A DNA stretch of 64,000 nt, from the NCBI RefSeq assembly GCF_003171515.1, contig NC_089395.1, positions 2,046,001 through 2,110,000 of the forward strand. The letters run 5' to 3'. Source of the stretch: Pyrenophora tritici-repentis (taxonomy: Eukaryota > Ascomycota > Dothideomycetes > Pleosporales > Pleosporaceae). This document shows positions 1 to 13,817 of this stretch, piece after piece. Both the position numbers and the translations under genes were made by a program. The notes beneath the pieces were generated by a model, which had not been told where the DNA came from, searched no databases, and saw only the letters and a program-made list of their open reading frames with translations. Position 1 is the first letter of the stretch, and every line of letters begins with the position of its first letter.

Positions 1-3000
1 CAGAATCGATGGCACGGCGAAGAGACTCTTCGTCCTCTGTATAAGCAGGAACCGTGGCGATAATGAACTTGTCAATGTTTTCCGGGTCGGTGTTTCGGCT
101 GAACTGGAGAGCTGCAAGAAACTTGAAACCGATAACACTGACCAAGAGAATGGAGATGGCGAGGAGGAAGTACTTGGCAAATTGACACTTTGCAGAGTTT
201 CTCGTGTCCACATCACCGACGTAGAAAAGATTGTCCAGACAAGTCTGCATGTTCCTCTTCTTCTGAGCATCCAAGTTAAGGTTATCCCAGTACTTGCTAA
301 TGTCTTTACCAGCTTGGACTCGGAAAATATCCACGACATCAGGGTCCAGGAAATTGGTGTCTGGAGGGGGGTTCGAGGTGTCTGCGCCAACAGGATACTT
401 AAGGTCACGGCCACCAGGAATGTAGTCAGTAAGATCGTAGACCTTGTTGTTCATGTAGGCGATGGCGTTACTCTTCGAGGCCAGACTCTTCAGGTATTGG
501 GGACTGTATCCAACCCGTCCTTTCATATAGTTGGCCTTGAGGAACATCTGTTGTTCAAACCACCAGTCTGGACGCGAGTCGTTTGTGAAACTTCGGAAGT
601 CGTGGTATTGGGCATTGAGATCGGTGGCACTGATAAGGTTGTTGACCGCAGAGCCGGTGTAGTTGGAGTTCTTGTAGTTCAGCTGAACCGCATCGTCGAT
701 CTTGTTGCCGTTCTTGTCGATGCACAAAGCAGAGACCTGTACGGGAAACAAATTCGTAGCGTCCTTTCCAGCATACTTCTCGAGGTTCTTTTGCGGAACG
801 ATACTCGGGTAATGATGCGGTATGAAGTCACCAAGATTGTAAACAATACCTCGGATGGCAACGAACGCCTCGTTTCCATCCTTGCCGTTGAAGGATGTCA
901 ATTCGGCAGCCGAGTAGACGTGTTGTTTTGGGCAGATAACCATGGGAAAACCAATCATGAGGAAGATGACAAAAGCACAGCTCCACCAGATAATCATGTT
1001 GATGGCAAGCTTCTCACGCCACGCCATTCGGACATCCTTGCGCTTAATTCGCCCAATGAACTTGATGGCGAAGTCGGGGATGAGCCAAGTCATCATGTAA
1101 ACGATGAAGACCCATCTCTTTCGACTGCCCGAGACGGGAATGGTTTCGACTTCTTCCAGCTTCGCATCTGCAGCTTTCTCGTCGATGGCTTTGGGCTGCT
1201 CCAAACCATGGAACATGTCGCCGTTTGTGACTCCAGATGGAGCTTCTGAACGAGCGTCAATGTCCCGGGCACCAAAGTAGTTTCCTGTTTTGTCGTCGTA
1301 GTAAGCATTGGGTGAGGTAGAAAGGAGGCCAGATCGGACATCACCAAACGACCGACCTGCTTCGGGTGTGAGCAAGTTGTCGTTTGATTCACCACCAGGC
1401 CCACGGGCATAGGGAGCGATGTCTGAGATGTTTGCGATTTCGAGCCAGCACTTTTCGCTCAGGAACACGCCGGTAGCACCAACGCGAACCTCATTCTCAC
1501 GCCACGGCCTACTGTCAAGAACCATTTCAACCTTCTCCTTGTCGCTTCCCACGATGGCGAGGTCGGTCTGCGCGAGCCCAAGAAACTCGGCAAACGGCAT
1601 GAAGATACTGTAGTCAGCAACACGAAGGCGTTGGCTGATTTCGGCGATACCGAGAGCCTGGACTTGTTGACGAACGCACTTGCTGTCGAATTGATTTGCG
1701 ATTCTTCGGTCATTGGGCTTCAAACAGAAGACGAAATAAGCATTGGCTTTTCGCATCGTTGACTCAATCGTCCTCAGGGAGCTGATGAACTGACCCGCCG
1801 CACCAGTCTGTCTCTGCGAATCGCCACCCTTCTTCGACGTGGAAGCATTGCTTTCCACATCGCTAATAGCGTCTTCGTCGAAGACGTTCAACTGGCGTCC
1901 GAATCGTCCAGTCTTGTCAGCCTTCCTTCGTGCCATACTGGGCTGACGAGAGGGTTTCGAGCTGACCGTGGCTTGCACAATGGTGGATTTCTCCTTAGGG
2001 TGCGACATCTTCTGCAAAGCATCTTGTCCAAATAGCTGCTGGATAAAGGGCGCCTGGGCAGACTTGAGCAGGTGCATCATGTCGCCAGAAATGAGCTCGG
2101 CATTCTCCTCCAACAGGCCCTCAACGCTATAGTCGACATCGCCGGTGAAGTGGCGGATGGTAAAGCTGGGAGAGGTGTTTGGTGTGGGGAAGTTGCTACC
2201 CGGTTGCACAACCGTCAAACTGCCTGGGACGATGGCCTGGTGCTTTCCGTCAAAACGCTTTCGGATCGCTTCGAGGAACTGCATGTCGGTCTTGCCACGG
2301 CGCATTTGGTCGTCGAGAATGCTCAAAAGACCATTGCCCGGCTTCATGAGACCAGTCTTTACAGCTGTGTTGTCGTAGAAGGCCATGGGCGGGAGAGAAA
2401 TCTCCTCAGCCTCAAGCTCCTGGATCTGTCGCTGGAAGAAACTCTCCTGGCAGAAAGAGATGAGGGACTCGTTAGCGGTGTTGTTGAGGAGTTGATCTAG
2501 CGAGGAACCAGTGGCGGCGAAGTTGGCAAATCCTGGGAAATCAACCATAGAGACAGTGTTTGAGATCTGCTCAGAGGGCACTGAGATGCGAGAATTTACT
2601 TGCTCCATGACCCAAGTTACAAGAAGCGAATAGAGCGAACGAGCAAGCTCATCCGCATTGGCGCGAGCACCCTTGGGATCCAACATTACAGTGACACGCT
2701 CGCGGTAAAGCGTCTTTGACTTGTAGCGGAGACTCTGCTCCAAGTCTGAGATGGCTACACCGAGGAACTGAGCGATGGGAACGAGAGCTTCCTTGTTCTT
2801 GACCATGGTGATGGATTCGCCACCTTCGTGTGAGTAGCCACCGCTCTCATCGGCTGCGGGAGTTGTGTTCTGGCCCATTTCGAACTCGAGTTGTCCAATG
2901 TGCATAATGGTGGCCATGACCTCACATATTCCTGCAATGCTCTCCTTGCCAAACTCGAGCCTGCGGAGTGCAGTCTTGAAGTCGGCAAAGCCCTTTGTGT

Positions 3001-3789
3001 CGTCGATGCCGACCTTGAGCTGTGTGGGATGACCAAGGTAGCGCCATCGCTTGTTGTGGCCGATTGAGGCGCGGTTACCCGCATTGCCTTCTCCGCCTAC
3101 GGCATCAAGGAACAGATGCTTCTTCTCATTGAGACTGGTTCCAGCAAGAAGGTAGTACAGAACGTGGTAGGTCCGCTCTCCCGTTGGTACTGAGGCAATG
3201 CGACTACGTTCGAGACGATGTTGGAGAAATTGAGCTCCGAGAAGGGTGGCATGGTTGGCGGTGGCGGTGTTGTACTGGAGCTCCAACAAGAGACCGGACT
3301 TGGAAGCCTGTGGAGTAGTGAGGGACTTTGTGGTAGTGAAGGCATCGAATACGAAGTTGGCGTGCTCGATCTTCTTGGAGAGGGGTGTGGATGAATACGA
3401 GAGGAAAGACCTCAGCATGTGGCCGCGAATTGTTGTCTTTCCGGCACCAGACTCGCCACTTGAGGGCAATGTTAGTGAAATACAAAGTCAAGACGGGGAA
3501 CGACGTACAGGAAGATGATGGCCTGGTCCTCTGAGCGCTGTCCCAGGCGTAAGTAAGCCCTCTGAGAGAGATCCTCAGCCGCCTGGTGAGCGCTTCCCTC
3601 TTTACCGCCATCAACGCCTAAGCTAGAGTCGGTGCATGTGTTGATGGCTACAATACCCTGAGACGATAGGGTAGCAATGGGCAGGTGGGCGTGATATCGG
3701 CTCGCAAGCGCTGAAGTCAGGCCTGTGTCGTTTTGCTGGTGCTGTGGAAGGGCGGGCAGCGACGGATTCTGCAACGGATTGGAAGCCAT
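1..3789 (-). CDS. csmA: Class V chitin synthase with myosin motor-like head (3' end outside window)
   Basis: Makes cell-wall chitin from UDP-GlcNAc at the plasma membrane of hyphal tips and septa; the myosin-like head is known to help localise the enzyme. Exon 1 is 3789-3509, intron 3508-3459 (50 bp, GT-AG), and exon 2 runs open from 3458 past base 1. About 1247 residues are present of roughly 1850 usual for the family. The P-loop GESGAGKT (from residue 95) sits just after the intron; myosin-head motif [10 protein letters not shown] is near residue 268, and the head ends around residue 750. A cytochrome b5-like region lies near residues 940-1110, followed by a membrane segment, and the window cuts the protein at the start of the catalytic domain ([17 protein letters not shown], near residue 1230). 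It is head to head with the class VII gene, as csmA and csmB are in Aspergillus. Confidence 0.95.
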
Positions 3790-5764
3790 GGCTGGCAGAC
3801 GCGTCCCCGTGGGAGCGTGGCAAGACGGTGAGGTTCAAGCAGGAACGATCAGATGTCGACTGGCAGTGGCACGTCGGCGTGGTGGTGTTTGTGGTAAGTA
3901 GTGGTGTGCTACAGGGCCACGACTGTGGACTGTGAAATGCGGTAGGGCTGGCGGGAATGCAGTGCAGAGGGGGCGCGGAAAAACAACCACGACAATGCAG
4001 GCTGGCCCAGAGGGTGAAAGACAATCAGCGAGCGTAGTGAAGGAATTACAAACGAAGGTAAAGGTCTACAGAGCCGTTGACAGAGGCAGCAAAGGGGTCT
4101 CAATGCTGTCTACTACTGACAGATGGGCTCCGGGGCCTCGGGCTACGATGCTTCTAGCTTTCTCGCTCGCCGCCGCACCAACCGATTGGCGGTGCGTGTT
4201 GACCAGGCGATGCAGCGATCGTTAAAAGGGGGCGCAAAAATAGAAAGTTAGAAAACGCAAAAGCGGGCTATTCACCCAGGCCAGGCGTCGGAGGAATCGA
4301 GGCGGCCCCACTTGTCTGCTTGTAGCGACTGACTAGGAAAGTGTGTGGAAGATGGTCAGCCCGGTCAGTCCGTCGCTCAGTTCCAGAGCCAGACTAGAGG
4401 CACGGCCATGGTTGTTTGGAAGAAAAAGTCGACGACAGTAACAATGCAAAGTTCAGCATTTTCGCGCTGTGTCGCCCAATGTCCAGACAGGTGGTTCCGG
4501 GCCCGGACGCGCATTGCTGCACCACCAAGCATCCTAGTGCTCGCGCGGCGGGAACGATCACCGCTGCAAGCCTCAATGCACTAACTGTCGAGCATGTATC
4601 GATTGCGCGGCGACCTAAGAGGCGCGACACGCTACAGAGGCCAATGTGGAGAGTCGCATCAATGACCACCTGCCTGTCGCTCGCCAGCCGTCAGCTCGTG
4701 CATTGCGTGCTGGCACAAGGCCGTTGGATCAGCTAGCCCACAAACGGTCCCACGGCTGGGATGATGACTTTTGCATGTAAAGCGTAGACGGCACACGTCT
4801 CAACAGAAGATGGCGAACTTGGTGCTCTGGCGTCGGTTAGTCATCAGTCAGCAGGTGTGCGTGTGCAAGTGGAAGTATCTCGGCGCCATTTGGCTGCAGT
4901 TGAAACAGTCGTGCCAGGGCACAATTTAGGGCTACTGTAGGTAGAATGAGGAGGATTGGCAGTGGACATTGGCATGCGCGCCTCATACACGACCCTGCAC
5001 CGCATCAAGCGCCTTTGAGCAGCGCGGCCACCATCTCCACAGGCGGGCCAGAAGGTACGGTAGAACAATCTCTTATCGATATGATTGACAGCCTGGTGCT
5101 GGCTCCATGTCTCTTCCGGTTCTGGGTACGGAACTGCTGTCAGACGACATCTCCGACGTTTCCGACGTCGTTGAGGTTTACACAATGCGGTGCCGCGCAA
5201 AGGAAAACATGAACATGCAAATACAAACAATAAACCTGGGCTAAATATAGGGGTTGGTCTTGCCCTCAGCGCCACCCGCTCGTATTACAGGTCCATCGGG
5301 TGGGTGCCGCAGCTCGTAATGCCTCGAAAAACCAAGCCTCGCCATCCCGGTTCGGCTGCGTGTTGATGCATTGACCGGCGCCGCCCCGGTATTGACCGCC
5401 TCCTAATCCTCCCTAACCATACTGCGCCAGCCCGCATCCAGCCTGGCTGGGAATGGACGTCGCCCTGAGCGAACAAACATGACTGCTGCTCAGTCTGCTA
5501 CCCACGACCTTTACTGTTTACGCTTCTCTTGTTGCGTGCACTTTGTTCTTTTTTCCCATACAATCGTTTAATCAGTCCACTCGCTAGTCCTTTTGCTCCC
5601 TTGCAGTGAGAGGCTCCATCGCGCCTTCTCACCTGCTTCGTACCTCGTACCACCTCAACCCACCCGCCAGCCACGCAGTTGCAGTTGCAGTTGCACTCGA
5701 ATCTTTGTTATAGCATCGACCTGCACTTGTCTACCCCAGGGGCGACCCGCCTCAGCCCACCACG
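3790..5764. promoter_or_regulatory. Shared divergent promoter region of the class V and class VII chitin synthases
   Basis: This 1975-bp stretch separates two divergent start codons and holds no convincing gene; its open frames lack family resemblance and overlap each other on both strands. The last 250 bp before the class VII ATG are pyrimidine-rich, as is common in fungal 5' leaders. It must carry the control and leader sequences of both genes, so co-regulation is likely but is inference. Confidence 0.6.
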
Positions 5765-8700
5765 ATGAGTTTCGTCAACAACTCCCGCATGTCGGTTTAC
5801 TCGACCGCATCGGCTTCCCAATCGCGACCTGGCAACCCTCCCGCCCAGACATCCACCACCACGCTGCTCAACACGCTCAACTCGGCCTACAAGAATGGCC
5901 GCTCATATAACCTCGAGGCCAGCACCAGTCTCGTCGTGAACACGTGGGTCAATGCGAAGAGCATCATCGACGATCGCATTGGCGGCACAGTCGACCTCGA
6001 GTTAGGGCGAAAGGCGTGGGAACACGCCCGCCGAAGAGCAGAGGATGGCTGCATAGTCCTTGCGTATGTACCTCACACAAGTAGTCGCATTCCGTCGTGA
6101 TATACTGACACCCGCAGCTCGCTTCATGATTCAAGCCCTTCGTTGTTTTCGCCCTTCGTTTCCAGTCTGCCCCTGTCGCTTCCGAGCAACTTCTACACAG
6201 CACTCGAGGCTCTCAAGGCCTTCACACACTGCGTCACGCCCCATAACCCCTCCACTCCCAGATACTCTGCATTGGCCGCCGTCTTCACCATCAACCTCGC
6301 AGGCACCGTCGTTGGCGCTGAGATCAAGTTGTCTACATCCGGCCTCGATGTGCAACAGGGCCTGCTCCAGGTCCCGGGACAGAGCGGCTTCCGTGCCTTT
6401 GACGTCTTCTACTACCTCAACTCAAGCTCGGCTACCAAGCAGGAGAGGGAATACCTGGACATTCAGTCGCTCGACCAATATGCCCTCCTCCGCCGATCCG
6501 GCACTTACAACCCCCCAAGCTACCTTCCCGACGCCGACGATGCCGCCGCCGCCGAAGATCTCCGCGCGAACCTCAAGGCTATCGGCATCAAGGGCCACAA
6601 GTTGACAAGTCTCATCAGCTGCCTGACCGGGCTGATGAAGCTGGGCAACACCTTGGATTACTTCATGGACGAGGAGTCTCTCGCATCTACCTGCGAAGAT
6701 GTCGAAGCCCTCATGGATTTGCCCGAAGGTACTCTGCGACAAAAGCTGGGCTCCAACGACCGTGAAATCGTTATTGGGGGCATCTACGAGGCAATCGTCG
6801 ACTTTGTCATCAGCCAGGCCAACGCCGCCATCAAGGAAGACATCCGCCAGGCCAAGGCTAACTTTGAAGGCGAGGGCAGCGGTAGGATGACACCTGATGG
6901 CTCCGAAGACGGCGACATTGTGAACATTACTGTTGTCGAAATCCCCAGTCGTTCCCTCGGCAAGGCCGTCGCACTCCGCACCGTCTTTGATGACAGCGAA
7001 GGTATCAATGCTGAGATGCGAGAGGATGGCGTTCAAGTGCCACCTGTTGCCAACTCAGTGCTCGAGGGCATGAGAGAGGCCATGCAGACCTGTTCAGTGG
7101 AACTTGGCATCAACGGCCCTGCACTTCGCGAGCGGGAGTCTACTTTGGAGAAGCGTGAAGCAGTCCTTGAAAAGGTTGCCCTCGAACTCCCAGAGGAAGA
7201 CAACTTTCTCAAGCAATTACTGTACCCCGTTCCCAACGGCGGTATCGTTCTAGGCAAGCACGGTCGCTTCGACCTTCCCCTGACCGTTGCCAGTAGCAGA
7301 GTCTGGTTCCAGCTTGCACTCCATCCTTCAGACAACATCCCAACCTCGCTAAACCAAGACCTGACCTCTACCTGGCAAGCTGGCGTCATCTCACGACAAC
7401 TCCGTGAATGGCGTCTACCAGAATGGGCAAACCGCCGGAACCGCAACCTGGACTTCACCGCCGACTTTGACCATCACGAGTTCTTCGACCGATATGCTCC
7501 GCTCGGCTGCATGGACGGTCAGGAAGGCATCCAGAACTGGATCCTCCAACGTGGGTGGAGCAACGGTGAAGTCATGGTAGGAAAGGAGCGTGTATGGGTC
7601 CGAGAGGGCACTTGGTGGGAGGCTGAGTCGCAGCTTGACCTCAAGACACAAGAGCTCGGCTCTAACGGCATGATGGGAGGTATGATTGGGGCCGCTGGTA
7701 TGGAAAATGGGTACTCTGCTCAACTTCCACCTACTGCCAGCGCTTTCTTTCCTCCCCTTCCCAACATGTCGAATACGCCGCCTCAAAATCCTTTTCAGAG
7801 CACAGCTAGTCTCGCTCAACCGAGTGCAGACGCCAAGTCAATTGCTCCCACCGCAATGACCGTCCCTACAACCGGTCCTGGTGACTACGGACTTGGTATG
7901 AAAGGTGATGAGAACAAGGGCGTCACCTACTACGATATGGAATCTGGAGGTAACGCAGTTGTGACTGAAACGCCTCTCACCGGCTCCCGTAGGGCCTGGG
8001 TCTCATTCGTTTGGGCCGTCACCTTCTGGATCCCCTCGCCCCTCCTCAAATGGATTGGTCGCATGAAGCGGCCCGACGTTCGTATGGCATGGCGAGAGAA
8101 GTTTGTTCTGTTTCTCTTGATCATGCTCTTGAACGCCGCCATCGTCTTCTACATTGTCGCTTTCGGTAAACTTCTCTGCCCCAACAAAGACAAGGTCTGG
8201 AACCAGAAGGAAGTGTCCGCACACCAAGGTCAAAAGGATTACTACGTTAGTCATCACGGTGTGGTGTACGACCTAACTTCGTTCTGGAGGAAGCAGCACA
8301 GCGACTCCAATACTGAGGCTACCCCGGAGCGCATGATGGAATTAGCTGGTGCTAACATGAACCCCTACATCATCCCTCCGCTATACCTCGCCTGCCCCAA
8401 CCTCATCACGGACACACCTCAGAACCGCGTCCTGCAATTGAAGCTTAACGAGTCCTCAACCGAGAATCTTAACGCACTCGCTGTTCATACATCGGGATCA
8501 ATGACCAACTTCCCGGACAGCGCCGCGCTCAAGAAGGAAGACTGGTATCCCAATGTGTTTCTGCCGAAGATCAAGGAGTACAGGAAGGGAGAGCTTGTAT
8601 GGACCACTGACAAGGTCACTACTGAGGGAGCTGAACAGAACCACATGTGGTTCAGGCTTGGCGAAAAGATCTACGACTTGACAGATTACTTTGCCACGAT

Positions 8701-11167
8701 CGACTACATGCAAAACCAGCCCCAGTACAACTTCCTCGACCCCAAGTTAGTAGATATGGTCAAGAGCAAAGCTGGTCAAGATCTCAAAGAGGACTTTGGT
8801 AACAACCTCAACAACACCGCTCAAGCCTACAACCTCCAGTGCCTCGACAACTTGTTCTACGTTGGCAGGACTGATTTCCGCAGTACCGCGAAATGCCAGG
8901 TCAACGATTACATTCTGCTCGCTGTTACAATCATGCTCTGTATAGTCGTTGTCGTCAAGTTCTTGGCTGCTCTTCAACTGGGTTCTCGCAAGCGTCCCGC
9001 CAACCAGGACAAGTTTGTCATTTGCCAGGTGCCCGCCTACACCGAAGGCGAGGACTCTATCCGTAAGAGTTTGGACTCCCTTACCGCGCTTTCTTACGAC
9101 AACAAGCGCAAGCTCATCTGCGTCATTTGTGATGGAATGATTGTCGGAGGTGGTAACGACCGTCCTACACCCAAGATCGTATTGGACATTCTCGGTGTTG
9201 ATCCCAAGGTTGATCCGCCTGCTCTTCCCTTCTGGTCAGTCGGTGAGGGAAGTCAGCAACTCAACTACGGCAAAGTCTACTCTGGTCTTTACGAGTTCGA
9301 GGGCAACGTGGTCCCCTACATTGTCGTTGTGAAGATGGGCAAGGAGTCAGAACAGCACAAGTCGAAGCCTGGTAACCGTGGAAAGCGAGACTCGCAAATT
9401 CTGCTCATGAGCTTCCTCAACCGCGTACACCACCGTTCCGCCATGAACCCCCTCGAATTGGAGATGTTTCATCAGATCAACAACATCATTGGTGTTGACC
9501 CAGAGCTGTACGAGTATCTACTCATGATCGATGCCGACACTATGGTCAAGCCCGATTCTCTGAACCGTCTAGTGGCCGCTTGCGCCAATGACTCTAAGAT
9601 TGCTGGCATTTGCGGCGAGACAAGCTTGGAGAACGAAGATAGGTCTTGGTGGACCATGATTCAAGTTTACGAGTACTATATTTCGCATCATCTGTCAAAG
9701 GCCTTTGAGAGTCTGTTTGGCAGTGTTACCTGTTTACCTGGATGGTGAGTACTCTATTGATGTTTGTTTTGATCTTCACTAACCTGGTCCAGTTTCACTA
9801 TGTACCGTCTGCGCACCGCCGACAAGGGCAAGCCTCTCATCATTTCGGACAAGATCATCAAGGACTATGCCGATTGCGTCGTTGACACGCTTCACAAGAA
9901 GAACCTTCTCTCACTTGGTGAGGATCGTTACCTGACAACGTTGATGACCAAGTACTTCCCGCAAATGTCGTACAAGTTTATCCCTGATGCGTACGCCCTA
10001 ACGGCCGCTCCCGATACCTGGAGCATTCTGCTTTCCCAGAGACGTCGATGGATCAACTCGACTATCCACAACTTGGCTGAACTCGTCTTCCTCAAGGATC
10101 TGTGTGGTTTCTGCTGCTTCTCCATGCGCTTTGTCGTCTTTATCGACCTGTTCGGAACCCTCGTCCTTCCATCCATCTGCGCGTACCTAGTCTACCTGGT
10201 CTACTCAGTCACCAGTGGCAAAGGCCAATTCCCCATGTTCTCAATCATCATGCTTGCCGCTGTGTACGGTCTCCAGGCTCTCATCTTCATCATTAAGCGA
10301 CAATGGCAGCACGTGGGATGGATGATTATCTATCTTCTTGCGTTCCCCATTTACTCGCTCGCGCTCCCCATGTACTCGTTCTGGAAGCAAGACGATTTCT
10401 CGTGGGGTAACACGCGTGTCGTCATTGGCGAGCAAGGTACCAAGCAAGTCCTCACGACCGACGATGAGGGCTTCGACCCCAAGGCCATCCCGATGATGCG
10501 ATGGGACGAGTACGCGGAGCGCAATGACCTTCCTGGTCGTCGCGGTCTTCCTGGTGGAGCTGAGAAGGGCGGGTTTGCTGGATACGAAGACGAAGCTTAT
10601 GAGATGAACGACATGCAATCCGTGTACTCATCGCACAAGCCAGCCTCGACCGTCATGTCCAACATGCAGCTTTCGCACATGCCACCTCAGTCTCCTGGTC
10701 CCTACCAAGGCATGCAAACGCGTCAATCAACCTACTCGAATTTCTCGCGCTACCAAGATCATCCCCAGGATCAGAGCCGCGGCATGTCCCTGAGCAACAT
10801 GAGCGACCACTACCGCAACAACACGGCGTCACCGTACGGTCAACGGCAAAGCATGGGCGGATTCCAGAGCTCTGACAACCTCATGACTTCGTCGACACCG
10901 CCTGTTCGTGGACGCAGCCCTCTTGGCTATGGCGCAGCTCAGTCTCGACCGGGCAGCACAACCAACTTCCAAAGCATGATGAATGGGCCGACTGATGGAC
11001 AAATCATCGAGACCGTTCAGGCGTGTCTCAAGGATGCAGATCTTGACCGTGTAACGCGTAAACAAATCATTGCGCTCGCGGAGCAGAGGCTGCAGATGCA
11101 GCTCAGTGGTGAGAGGAAGATTTTCCTTGCTCAGGCCATTGACCATGAGCTTGCGAATATGGTGTAA
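5765..11167 (+). CDS. csmB: Class VII chitin synthase with degenerate myosin-like head
   Basis: Chitin synthase acting at hyphal tips and septa. Exons 5765-6063, 6118-9744 and 9793-11167; introns of 54 and 48 bp are GT-AG. The product is 1766 residues, normal for class VII. The N-terminal 700 residues are the myosin-like head, and no P-loop GESGAGK is visible, which is typical of class VII. Membrane segments lie near 730-785; cytochrome b5-like motifs (VYDLTSFW near 810, IYDLTDYF near 945) follow, then another membrane segment near 1031-1055. The catalytic domain has VPAYTEGED near 1070, LLMIDADTM near 1235, the GCFTMYR junction at 1309, GEDRY near 1352 and QRRRW near 1391. Three membrane spans follow (about 1415-1507), then a Ser/Gln/Met-rich linker and a C-terminal DEK_C domain (about 1710-1765). 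The start is the first ATG in frame with the conserved N-terminus. Confidence 0.96.
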
Positions 11168-11692
11168 AGCATGTGGCGGCTTGATTTTTCCTTTTTTGCA
11201 TATAGCGGTGTTTGTATGCCGACCATGTCTGCACGACACATGTTGTCTTTGATTTTAAAATGTCGCACTTTTGGCACACGGCGCAAATCTATATAGGAAA
11301 AGGTGGGGGTTCTGGGAATCTAGGTTGTATTTACACGCCGGGTTGATATAATGTTGATAGGGAACTGCTATTACATATACATCAAAGTTCACTTGATTAT
11401 GTAGTCTGCTCTGGAGTGATGTATGATAAGTGAGATTTCGGTTAAGATAATGCATAGTTTGGCTGTAACACATTATTAATAGGTCATGCATGTGGCAGAG
11501 ATGAAGGCTGACAGACACGTCCCGGGTTAGCGGTGACGACCCAACGCCTGGCTAGCTGCCTACCCCAGCTCCGCAGTCGCGGCCAGAGCTCCGCCATTCC
11601 GACATGCCGCAACTACACCTCGATTCCGACCCAAACCGCCTCCGCCCTGACTTCCTCTTGCCTCTGAAGACGACAACTAATTGACTTGCACC
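11168..11692. other. Intergenic between class VII chitin synthase and END3
   Basis: No gene seen. It holds the 3' end of the chitin synthase transcript (AT-rich to about 11480) and the short END3 promoter. Confidence 0.6.
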
Positions 11693-12999
11693 ATGGCACC
11701 GAATCGCATTGAGCAGGACGAAATCGAAAAGTACTGGGAGATCTTCAGTTCGCTGTCCAACGGCGGTACACATCTCGACGGCGCCCAAGCAGCGCCCGTA
11801 CTCAAGAACTCACATCTCCGCGATGACCAACTTGAGCGCGTGTGGGATCTTGCCGACGTGGACAATGACGGAAAGCTGGACTTTGAGGAGTTTTGCGTGG
11901 CTATGCGACTCATCTTCGACTTGATCAATGGAGTATGTTGCGCTACCTCGTACCTGGGCACACATACACACATATACAAGCCACCAGTATCTAGACACAT
12001 GAACATGCACAGAAGCTAATTGCCAACTCTCAGATATCAGTAGATGTCCCCAAAGTCCTGCCCGACTGGCTCGTACCCGAATCAAAAGCCCACCTCGTGC
12101 AAGCCAACCGCGCTCTCACCGGCTCGCAACCAGCATACGAAACAGTCGAAGACGAAGACGATACCCCAGGTCTACGCGATGGCTTCGACTGGTACATGTC
12201 GCCCAACGACAAGAACAAGTACGAAGAAATCTATACTGCGAACCGCGACAACCACGGCAACATCAGCTTCGACAGCTTATCAGGCCTGTACGAGTCTATA
12301 GACGTACCAGACTCGGACATACGTTTCGCCTGGAACCTAGTCAACCCCAAGGCGCGCGAGAGCGTAGGCAAGGACGCCGCCCTAGCCTTCCTCCACATCC
12401 TCAACCAGCGCAGCGAAGGCTTCCGCGTCCCACGCTCGGTGCCGCCCTCGCTGCGCTCCAGCTTCGAAAAAGCGCACATTGACTACGACATCGAGTCTTC
12501 TGCCAATTCACGATGGGCTGCTACCCGCGACGAAAGCACCGCCACGGGCCGCAAAGCAAAGTTCGGCGACGCATACCTCACGCGTCTCGGCGTTGGCGAC
12601 CGCGCCGCAAACTACGGTGCTCGAGGTGGCAAAGGCACGGATTTTGGCGGCCGCACAACAGAAGATTGGGAGGAAGTCCGGTTGAAGAAGCAGCTGCGGG
12701 AGCTGGAACAGAAGATTAGCGATGTCGAAAAGGATGCGGAGAACCGCCGGCACGGGCGCAGCAAGGACAGTAAGCCGGCGCTGGTAAAACGCGAATTGGA
12801 GCTCCTGCTTGATTATAAGAGAGGTGTGCTGAGGGAGTTGGACAACGATGATGGCGGTGCCGTCAAAGGGTTGCAGGGCATCAGGGAGGATATTGAAACG
12901 GTCAAGGAGCAGGTCGAAGGGTTGCAGGCGCATTTGGAGAATCGGAGGGGGGTCTTGGAGGATCTGAGGAGGCAGATTGATGATGAGAAGGTTCGGTAA
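11693..12999 (+). CDS. END3: End3-like EH-domain endocytosis adaptor
   Basis: Part of the Pan1-Sla1-End3 complex that couples cortical actin patches to endocytosis (SagA in Aspergillus nidulans). Exons 11693-11932 and 12034-12999 with a 101-bp GT-AG intron; 401 residues, the usual length for fungal End3. The first EH domain (residues 1-100) contains a canonical EF-hand loop, [12 protein letters not shown], near residue 55. A second EH-like domain covers about 135-235 (motif [12 protein letters not shown]). The C-terminal third is charged coiled coil (about 290-400), as in End3. An open frame extends 12 bases upstream only through a TTG, so the ATG at 11693 is used. It lies downstream of the chitin synthase on the same strand with its own promoter space. 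Confidence 0.93.
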
Positions 13000-13817
13000 T
13001 TATGGGTAGGTAGGAGAGTTGTATGTTTATCGGGTTTTGGAGTCTATAGACGATGTATTGCTATACTAAAACTTTATATCCTCATCTCAATTGGTGTACA
13101 AAGTTTCTTCATTTAGCCAATGTCTGGGTAAATTGTTTTTGATTGTGCTGTTATCGTTCTTCTAGACTTATTTGAGAATATGTGCTTGTTTCATCCTTCT
13201 GTGCAATTAGAATGGTAAATTATTTGAAGACTACAAATCCATCAACAGGCACCCCGGACAGTCCAAAAACAGAATTCCTTGGGCGTTACACAATTGCCGT
13301 TCCCCACTAATGAGGAGAACAAGGATAATAAAGTTAGACTAAACGCAGGTGTATTGTTAAGATTGTTGAAATTCGTACCCATGGGTTATCATAAGCAAAT
13401 ATGGACGCCCTTGTCAATAAACACTAAAATGCGATTGCTTATGTTGAGTAAAAAGATTCTGCAGTCTATATGTGGTGTAGAGGTTGTGCCAGCAGTAACG
13501 TAACGTGTAGCGTAGCTGTTGATTCAACTTAGGTAGGTTTTCAACACTTTCTTTTACGTACGTGATGGGATTCTGTCAAGCAGAAACGTAGGGAAAATGA
13601 GTAAAGACATGTATGTAAAAGAACACACAGACTATTGTGATATTATTTCGTTGGCTTTTTATACATGTACTAAGTATGGGGACTTCAGCGGTAATCAGAC
13701 TTCACGAGTTTGTTGAGCCAAGTAAACAATTATCCAGACAACCAGACGAGACATCTTTTTAAAATATATTAGGTAGACTATATATACACATAACATAATA
13801 GCATTACCGTATCCCTA
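13000..13817. other. AT-rich intergenic region between convergent END3 and the phosphatase gene
   Basis: No supported gene. The stretch is visibly more AT-rich than its neighbours and contains one 74-codon open frame (13279-13503) without recognisable features. Both flanking genes end here, so it holds two 3' ends. Confidence 0.55.

Noticed and set aside
182..1249. 355-codon plus-strand open frame
   Set aside because: Antisense shadow of the class V chitin synthase, whose minus frame is continuous here and carries family motifs.
13279..13503. 74-codon open frame in the AT-rich region
   Set aside because: No recognisable domain or signal peptide.
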